The translations under genes and the position numbers were made by a program. Below are positions 45,390 through 52,618 of a stretch of 52,618 nucleotides of DNA, piece by piece; the first letter of the stretch is position 1, and each line of letters opens with the position of its first letter. The notes beneath the pieces were generated by a model. That model saw nothing but the letters and a program-made list of their open reading frames with translations. It did no database searches and was not told the origin of the DNA. The stretch is from Eremomyces bilateralis CBS 781.70 (taxonomy: Eukaryota; Ascomycota; Dothideomycetes; Eremomycetales; Eremomycetaceae): positions 4,981-57,598 of the forward strand of contig NW_022985112.1 in assembly GCF_010015585.1 (NCBI RefSeq). Direction: 5' to 3'.

Positions 45390-46853
45390 ATGACTCAGTC
45401 TGAGCAGACCCTCAGGACACTCAAATCGTTCCCCCTCGAGAACTATGTTCCGGATGCGGCCCATGTGAGGTCTGATTTGATGCCAAAGCTTGGCACCATC
45501 GTGAGGTCTGAGTTCTCGGTCGACTTTGAACTCGTGTACGAGGTCCATGGCGATTACGACACGGGCGACGAAGACAACGCGAGCTTGCTAGTCGTAAGAG
45601 TTGTTCCCAGGCCGGACGACCTCAAGCGGCAGTTTCTATGGTTCAACGTGACTCTTACTGTTCTTCCGGACGAGACGAAGGGCCAGCGAAGAGATGAACA
45701 CGAAGATAGTGTGCCGCTTCTTGCTTCTATTGAGCCTGCCTCCAGCGGCGACCAGTTTGCCGACGTATTCACGACAAACGAGACTCGCGAAACCGCGCTG
45801 AAGGGAACTCTGCAGGCGCAGATATACGGAGTCATACCCGGCATAGAGGGTTCGAGGTCGTCCAAGTCCGAGTTCAAGGCCCACCACTTGCTCAGGGTAA
45901 AGTCGGGTACGGACCGCACCAACATGGCACTATCGAGGAAGAGGGCCAACCGCGTGTGGTGGGAAGTTCGCGCAGCAAATGAGGGGGACGGGATCGGCGA
46001 CAGCTTCACGGTCGCTCTGCTAGTCAAGCGCCCCAAGGGATCCAAGTTCCGCGTCGAGGCGAACACGGATGGCGAGATAGGTGTCCTGTTTGAGAAGCTC
46101 AAAAAGTTCGTCCCTTCTGGCCTCCGCAGCAAGAAGGACCCATCGCTTCTCGATGTCTTCGGACCGGCCCGAGCCGGCTCCGTCCAGAGACTTCCCAAAG
46201 GCGTCGATGAGAAAAACCTACACGCGGCTTCGAGAGATAACGTAATGAAGAGAATTGACGAGGTCGGTCTACATCTTCAGGAGCAAGGCCGACTGGTGAG
46301 ATTCGAACAAGGTACGATGAATCGCCAGCTAAGATCTAGTCCTCTCAATATTCTGCGATCAGGCTCTGACTACTGACTAGGAATCGCCGGTTCGAGGATG
46401 GAACTAGACGGCCAAAACAAACCAGAAGATCAATCCTCCGGCGCAGATGCAGAAGTTAGCAAGCAAGATGCGGTAGCACAAGCTTCAGTCGTGCAGCAAG
46501 CTGAGCAGACCTTGCCTCCCACCACTGCCACATCCCCTGCTCCTGCCCCTGCCCCTACCCCTGCTCCGCAGCCCTCAGCTGTCCAGGTCGCTGACCCCCC
46601 AACATCAAAACCCAAGAGCGGAGCGGAGAGTGAGATGATACCGCCCGGCCCGGTTTCCCGAGAGCCTTATCCTCGACGGCCGGCCCAGGTGATTCCTGCA
46701 CAGCCAATTTATTCTATAGCTCGGACAGAGCGGCTTCGCAAGATGGCCGCCTTGTATGATCGTCTTGCGGACTTGCTGCGCGAAGAAGCTAGGGAATGCT
46801 TGTCGGGAGAGGAGAGGGGATATGCCGATGAGGTGGAGAGGCAGGCCTGGTGA
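45390..46853 (+). CDS. Conserved-looking fungal protein of unknown function, NLR/protease-linked
   Basis: Two exons, 45390-46311 and 46381-46853 (GTACGA donor, CTGACTAG acceptor), 464 residues. An upstream in-frame ATG at 45366 would add eight residues; the one at 45390 has a better context. Residues 1-270 alternate hydrophobic and charged residues like a beta-sandwich, with two similar-looking halves (FLWFNVTLTVLPDE and SFTVALLVKRPKGS). A proline/alanine linker (PAPAPAPTPAPQP) follows, and the last 45 residues form a likely amphipathic helix (ERLRKMAALYDRLADLLREE). No signal peptide or membrane segment, so probably cytosolic. I do not recognise a named family. Its place between NLR gene 2 and the subtilase suggests an adaptor or chaperone-like partner; that is inference. 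Confidence 0.75.
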
Positions 46854-47204
46854 GGGAATGTGAGTGTGAAGAGTGGGGCTAGAACGGGGTGGCTGTTGGT
46901 GGCCGGATAGAGTAATGCGGGAAGAAGCGCAGGGACGAAAAGGGAAGAGGATTTTCCTAGTTCGTCAACTGATTATGTGTATGTCGCAACGTGGCGCAGA
47001 AACCTGGTCATACTGCCCATAGGTTTCTCAGATAGTTTGCAAATCCTCCCCGTTCCTGGTTCTTCCACTAAGCACCCCATTACCTTGCCAATATTGGCCA
47101 GTGAGTGCCGCCTGCGATAGCTTGGTCGAGTCGAAGTGTCTTCAGCTTCATTTGCGTGTAAAAAAAAATCGCAATCGATCCAGTAGAGGGAACAGCAAAA
47201 CATC
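46854..47204. other. Short intergenic region before the subtilase
   Basis: 351 bp between co-oriented genes; no gene in it. It must contain the terminator of the upstream gene and the promoter of the protease, unless both are read together. Confidence 0.5.
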
Positions 47205-50200
47205 ATGTCATACGACAAGTATAAAAAAGATCGCAAGGACTCGAAAGCCTCCGTGGCAACACGGATCCAGAAGGATCCAAAGGATGTGGTAGACCGGATT
47301 TTGAAGACGGCTGGAGAGATAACGGACTGGAATGATGCCGCGGCCACCCGCTCTCTGAAAACAGACATCGTGGAGGCGGCGGCTTTTGGGAGGAGAGGCG
47401 ACAAAACTCTTCTACAACTAATATTTCACACAAGACTCAAGTCTGAGAACTGGACCGAAAGTATCTGGGCCAAAGACACTGGACGATCTCTTCTCTGCTG
47501 GATGCTGAGAGATGCTGAACTGAAGAAAGTTTTTGTCGAGAAACCAGCCACAGACCGGAAGGGGGAGGACGAGTTCTCCGGGAAGCTGCCCATCCACTAC
47601 GCCATTGAGAACCAGAACTTCAGCTTCCTGGCCACCTTCCTTGGGATCTGTTACGACTTCAAGTTCGGCCAAGATCGGAACCCGAGATTTCTTCAACAGC
47701 TTGACCGAGTCCTCGAATGTACCGAGGACAGTGCCTCCAAGGAGAACTGCGTGCACCTCGCCATGAAGAAGCTCCTCCCGTTCACGTCTTTCATGGTAGC
47801 AGTTTGCTCTGCAACGGCGCTAACCGATAAAGACGGAGATGAATACACGCCGTTGCACCGTGCCATGAACAAGGCCATGGGCGGAGTGATCTCAATCCCG
47901 CCGCGGCCAAGGATCGGCCCCGAGAGAAAAAGAGCCGCCAAGAATAGCCAAACCATTAACGCCGAATCGAGAGTGCCCTTTTGGGATAACCACTTCAACC
48001 CTCCGCATATCCTGGAAGAGATCAAACGAAGAGAAGACGCCGACAAAGTTCTCCCAGTCATTCTGACTGCTACAAACAAAGAGGGAAGGTCGCCATATCA
48101 GGAGGAATTGGATAAGTGGGAGAACAGGGACCGAGAAGACCCAGAAGTGACGCAAGAGGAGTCGGAATTCAAGAAGAGTTTCAAGTCGCTCATCTTTCAG
48201 AAGGTCAAAGGGATCCCAAATGTCAGCATGGCTTTGTATGGAAGCTCCGGCAACCGTAAGTTCGCTGTATTTTCCGAGACCCATAGTACAGGACGCCCCC
48301 CACGTATGACTCGGCTGACCGGCCACGCAGTGAAGGAGCTTTGTCTGGACATGTCGGACTTCAACCAGTCATCTCACAATTTTGAGAAGTTTGTCGAGAA
48401 ACTAACCAGCCTCGATACTGACATGGACGAAGGCGTGGATGTTGACGAGGATGACGGCACCCTGCAGTTTGAAGACACCCTCTTCTTCGTTCACTTGCCG
48501 GACCTCAACTACGTCAAGCAGCCTTGTCCCCACAAGACCTTGCGGACTTTGTTCCTGTGGCTCAAGAACAAGAAAAATGTCAAAATCATCAAGAAGCTCA
48601 ACATACCGGACAACACGATCAACCCAATGAACCCTGCTTTCTTCGGGCTGAACATCCTGAATAACTTTGAGATTGAGGCCCTGGATTGGCGCAAGTTGGA
48701 CATGAGCCTGGATATCCTGACCGGAGGCGTCGACAGGGGGAAGCCGCCCAAGGCGTCCGGAACGCGGAATTCGCTGAAGGAACTCACGTTGTATTCCAGC
48801 GGCAATTGGAGCGTGTTGTATCATTGGATAAGCAAGGACGGCCTAGCAAGGCTCCCCAATGTCTGTATCAACGCCGCCCTTCGCAACAAAAACCAGTTCA
48901 CTGACGTGTCTATGTGCGAAATGCAGCTTCTCAACGTCCGAATCGATATTATTCATCTAGATCCTGCCGATGTAAGCAGTCCAGCTCTCTTATGCTATCC
49001 CAATCGTCGATGGCCTTCTGACTAAACTGTACCATCCGATGCCAGGGAGTGCACGAGAAGGATATCCACAGCCGTCATCTGGAGCTCGCCGAAGAGTATA
49101 AAGCTTATTTAGAGGGCCGACATGCCGAGAATAAGAAGTTATACGAGAATGACCCGGATACCAATTTCAACTATAAACCGGACATCAAAGTTAACGCGAA
49201 GTGGTACTATCCTCCTCCTCCTCACGAACCCGAAGATGCTACTGCGCATGTTCCAATGTAAGTATTCATGGCTGCCGGGCACTCTAGGCCTGATAGCTTG
49301 CACTAACAGTCACAACCGTCCAGGCATCAGTTCACCGGCCAACTGGGACCCTGCCATAAGTTCCTGGATGAACAGAAGGCGAAGCGGCTTGTCGACGACA
49401 GGTACGACGTCTCAGACTGCGACGGGCAGGACGAATTCCCGGGCACTAGCGGCGAGGCGATGCAAGACCCACAGAATGACGAGGACATGCAGCACGTACG
49501 GAGGCTGCGAAAGTACGCTATTCCACCGGTCAGAGGCATCGATCTTCCCCCCCCAGACAGCAGGATCAAAGTGGCTATCATCGACAATGGGGCCGATAGG
49601 ATTAGGTCGAGCATCGGAGAAATGATTGCCAAGGGCGTCTCGTACGTCACTGCCGACCTGTTCGGCTCGGATCGGATCCTGCCCTGGTGGATGGTGTCGG
49701 ACGCCCACGGAACTCAGATGGCATCGCTGATAGGGCAGACTAATCCATACTGCCGTCTCTACATTGCTCGTGTTGGTAAAGGGAGGAACGATATAGACCC
49801 CAAAAGCGCGGCAAAGGTAAGGGCGGATCTCCCAGAGTCATTCTTTCCTCTTCCTCGTAGCGCGTGCAGGCAATTCGTGTTGACACGCTCACCGCGGTAT
49901 CACTGACGTTTCCTGTTCGGATCGGCAGGCTGTGAAGTGGGCCATCGAACAAAAGGTCGACATAATATCCATGAGCTGGACCACGCTAAAGAACGACAGC
50001 GCGTTGGAGAAGGCGATAAAGGACGCAGCAGATGATTCAAGCGGGCGGGCTACTTTGATGTTCTGTTCGACCGCCGACGAGGGCATCTTCTCCGACCCCA
50101 TCTACCCGGCCGACTACGGTAAGAACGTGGTGAGCGTCAGTGCGACGGATAGGTGGGGCCACTCCACGTCGAAGAACATGAGGGCCAAAGAGGTTGACAT

Positions 50201-50528
50201 CCGGATACCTGGCGAGAACATCGAGGCCGTGGGTCCCGCATACATTGGCACCGTCACGCCCACCGTGTCGGGCTCTTCCGTGGCCACCGCTCTGGCGGCA
50301 GGCATCGCATCTTTGGCTCTTCTTCTCCTTCGGACATACAACAACTTGGAGGATCGGGACATGAGACACTTCTACACAAAACAAGGCATCATGCGCATCT
50401 TCAAGAAAATGGACGCCGACAAGGGGGGCATACAGCTGTCCAAGCTCTTCCCACGTGAGACGGTCGACGAGAACAACACTCGCAAGACATTGGCAAAGAA
50501 TTGGAACATCAGCAATTTCCCCGAGTAG
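47205..50528 (+). CDS. Intracellular subtilase (peptidase S8) with large N-terminal region
   Basis: Four exons: 47205-48971, 49046-49257, 49324-49816 and 49929-50528, all in phase, 1,023 residues. There is no signal peptide. Residues 1-250 carry ankyrin-like pieces (GKLPIHYAIENQNFSFLATF and DEYTPLHRAMNKA). Residues 330-590 resemble the helical/leucine-rich middle of fungal subtilase proteins, with LKELTLYSSGNWSVLYHWIS. The S8 domain has D747 (VAIIDNGAD), H788 (DAHGTQMASLIG) and S941 (VSGSSVATALAAG), so the triad is complete. The oxyanion position, normally Asn in AAGN, reads STADEG, an Asp as in the proprotein convertase PC2. It ends about 80 residues after the Ser. Unlike secreted subtilisins, such proteins are probably cytosolic effectors; pairing with the divergent NLR fits that. 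Confidence 0.9.
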
Positions 50529-50863
50529 AGAATATTCTTCGTGAAAAAGGAGGAACGTCAGCTCAAAGACAGTAAATGGCAATCTCAAGCTAGATTGACG
50601 AGCGTAATAATTAGCTGTGATCTACCAAGACCTTTTGCGGGAAGTACATGTCGCTGATAAACAAAGACTATGTATGTTCTTTCCTAAGGAGTATACTTTT
50701 GTCCTCCAGGTCACCATTCAATCGTTAAGGGACGTCAATGCCATAAATGTTGTGATTAAATGAAATAGAATCGATGGCAAGCAACACAGAAAACAAAACA
50801 GATTGCTCATATTCAGCCGGGCCGGGTCGAAGAGTCTTGGACTGAGCCCAAGGACCTGCCTTT
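50529..50863. other. Intergenic region after the subtilase
   Basis: 335 bp without a gene; convergent 3' ends. Confidence 0.45.
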
Positions 50864-51359
50864 TCAACATTCGTCATCGGAATTGATGTCATATTCACCC
50901 AGGCAGTTAGCAATATGAGCAGCAACGAGCTCCCGCAGGACCTGTGCTCGCATGTCCTCGATGGAAGGCAGACCGTTAGCTTGCACCGTTGCATTGTACG
51001 CTCCGCCGATACCCGCGGCCCCGGTTGGGCCTGTGTCATGAAACATTGAAGCGACAGATGCCGGAATAGACACACGGGCCGCGCTGGATCTACTCGCATC
51101 GTAGATGTCACCATAATCTGCCAAGGTCGAGTTTGGACTTGTGTCGGATGATAGGGCGCAATGCTGGGGTTAGGTCGTCGGCGTAGAGCGATTCATTGTA
51201 CGTAGCATCTCGTGTAGTATTCTTTTTGCCCGGGGGGCTTGACTTGATTGCCCTTCCCATTATGGTCTCGGTGGTCGATGTGGAGAGCGGTCCCGTAGGA
51301 GAGTAAAGGCCGCGCGATGACAGAGATCGGTATGGAACTACGGAATAGCGAGAGCTCAA
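50864..51359 (-). pseudogene. Hypothetical ORF with a one-base frame break
   Basis: Reading leftward, the frame YSVVPYRSLSSRGLYSPTGP runs through MGRAIKSSPPGKKN to IIRHKSKLDL. After a one-base shift (CC at 51125-51126 read as C) it continues as ADYGDIYDASRSSAARVSIP to NSDDEC and a TGA at 50864. Total about 165 residues. The 5' end is unclear and may be spliced from upstream. The composition looks coding but I recognise no family. Confidence 0.4.
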
Positions 51360-51962
51360 GGACAGGAAATATCAAAGAAATGGGGATGACAGAGCGATCC
51401 ATTAAGCGACGGACCTGGGCAGTGGTTATTATACGCGAAAGCAGATGGAGACTCCGCGGCGGAGCCATGGCATTTGACACCATCATGCTTCCGAAATTAG
51501 CATGGAACCATAGAGGTTGCGAAGGTCGAAAACTGAACTCGAGAATTGGAAGTCCAAAAACGGACCCTCCTCCAAGCAAGTCTGCTGGAACGGTGCAGAT
51601 CTTATCTCAGTTGGGACTCAGGCGGCAATGGTACCCCCTGGCCATTATGGGGATCCGCTATACCCATTAAAGCCCAGCCTCTTCTTTAGCATGTGCCACT
51701 AAATATTGACCAATCATACGCCATCAAGGCAGTTGGTACAACTGCCGTCTGAGAGACGTCTGCATAGTTTGTGTGGAGGTGTACAGCTTCATATCATGAA
51801 ATAGGTGAGAGAACTCCTATCGCTAAGTGTGCTTGATACATAATGTTTATCGCTAATCTGTTTTCACAAATTGATTCTACCCCTTGACTTCTACATTTCA
51901 TCAAGTTTCAGGACCAATCCAACCACTCCACAGTCCAAGAACGTATCATCTTCCCTTTCACC
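51360..51962. other. Spacer
   Basis: No gene is supported; it probably contains a divergent promoter for the genes on either side. Confidence 0.4.
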
Positions 51963-52618
51963 ATGTCGACCCCACCCTTCATCTCCAGCGAGTTATCTTC
52001 GATACCGCCAGATGAGACATATTTATCATCCTCGCCCTCTACCTCGTCTTCACCCTCAGGTTCGACTCCCCGACCAAAACGCCCTTCCCTAAGACGATCC
52101 CCTACTAGATATCGGCAGATTCGGCGTGTTGCAGGAAAAAAAAACTTCAACCATTTGATAAATTACGCGAAACATTGTATCTGTGGCGAGAGCAGCGGTT
52201 CACGTTTAAAGAATTCCTCCGCGCCTGGTTACTATCGGATAGGCACCATGGTACCTTAGGGAGGTCTACAAGGGTTGGAATATTCCGTGAACTCTTAGAA
52301 GAGGAGGAAATCCGTGAGGTTATTGGGCATCCCCCTTCAAGCCGCCATAATTGGCAACCTCTCCTCAAAGAACTTGATGGCTTGGCCGAATACAAATACT
52401 TTGATACCTTCGATCCTGATACCGCCCACGAATGGGATATCGACCTTAAAGATGTCCGAAAAGTTATCAAGACTGGGGCACCGGAATGGTACCGCTGTTT
52501 AGATCTAGTTCTTCGAAACTGTCGCAGTCAAGAACCAGATCAAAGGGAGACTCTTTCAAAAGGGACAATTGGGCAAATGTACACGATGACTGCAGTAGCA
52601 TGCCGGAGTCGTAAGCGG
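51963..52618 (+). CDS. Partial DUF6589-like fungal protein, cut by window edge
   Basis: The ATG at 51963 opens MSTPPFISSELSSIPPDETY followed by a Ser/Pro/Arg-rich leader. After an A9 tract (52136-52144) the frame must move by one base (A10) to continue as LQPFDKLRETLYLWREQRFT, FKEFLRAWLLSDRHHGTLGR, and on through WYRCLDLVLRNCRSQEPDQR to TIGQMYTMTAVACRSRKR at the edge. The order leader, then WREQ-FTFKEFLRAWL-like, then a MYTMTAVACRSR-like segment resembles the N-terminal part of large fungal proteins with DUF6589, thought to be derived from mobile elements. Only the first 200 or so residues are present; the family call is from memory. Confidence 0.5.

Noticed and set aside
1-52618. Retrotransposons or virus-derived genes
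   Set aside because: No reverse transcriptase, integrase, capsid or long terminal repeat pattern was seen; only DNA transposon relics and a MITE are present.
1-52618. tRNA genes
   Set aside because: I looked for T-loop signatures with matching arms and found none that fold.

Overview
This window looks like a chromosome segment from a filamentous ascomycete, most likely one of the Eurotiales (Aspergillus/Penicillium type). The reasons are short 45-80 nt introns with GTRAGT donors and CTAAC/CTGAC-like branch points, an HDEL-tailed protein disulfide isomerase, a dispersed 5S rRNA sequence, Fot1/pogo and Tc1-type DNA transposon relics, and large NACHT-ankyrin (NLR) genes. Gene structures were spliced by eye from the sequence; no database search was run.

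Layout. 1-12 kb is ordinary: a ThrE/Prm10-type membrane protein (1252-4005), a pogo-like MITE with long inverted repeats (5109-5495), a small alpha/beta-barrel-like gene (5687-6508), protein disulfide isomerase (7556-9353) and an MFS transporter (10572-12151). From 12.8 to 18 kb a second MFS gene, with 11 exons and one reading-frame break, is divergent from a TauD-type dioxygenase (16783-18058).

From 18 to 37.7 kb the region is accessory and full of relics. It has a RecQ-like helicase fragment cut just after its Walker A motif, a decayed Tc1/mariner transposase, a NACHT-ankyrin NLR with ten almost identical ankyrin repeats (20789-24243), a 5S rRNA-like sequence, a dynamin-like GTPase with an in-frame TGA, a Myb/SANT-like gene, a Fot1/pogo relic and a casein-kinase-like fragment.

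From 38 to 50.5 kb lies the most interesting locus. A 2,105-residue NLR (alpha/beta-hydrolase-like N-terminus, NACHT-like core, about 28-30 diverged ankyrin repeats, C-terminal SPRY) reads leftward from a short shared promoter. Two genes read rightward from it: a 464-residue protein of unknown family and a 1,023-residue intracellular subtilase. The hydrolase nucleophile of the NLR is replaced and its P-loop is gone, while the subtilase keeps its catalytic triad. A reasonable inference is that the NLR senses through ankyrin/SPRY and the neighbouring protease is the executioner, with the middle gene as adaptor; nothing here proves that.

The last 1.7 kb holds a small frame-broken ORF and the start of a gene that resembles fungal DUF6589-type proteins, cut by the window edge. 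Several genes need a one-base correction at a short homopolymer, so either base errors or recent decay affect this sequence; this caution applies to every pseudogene call below.
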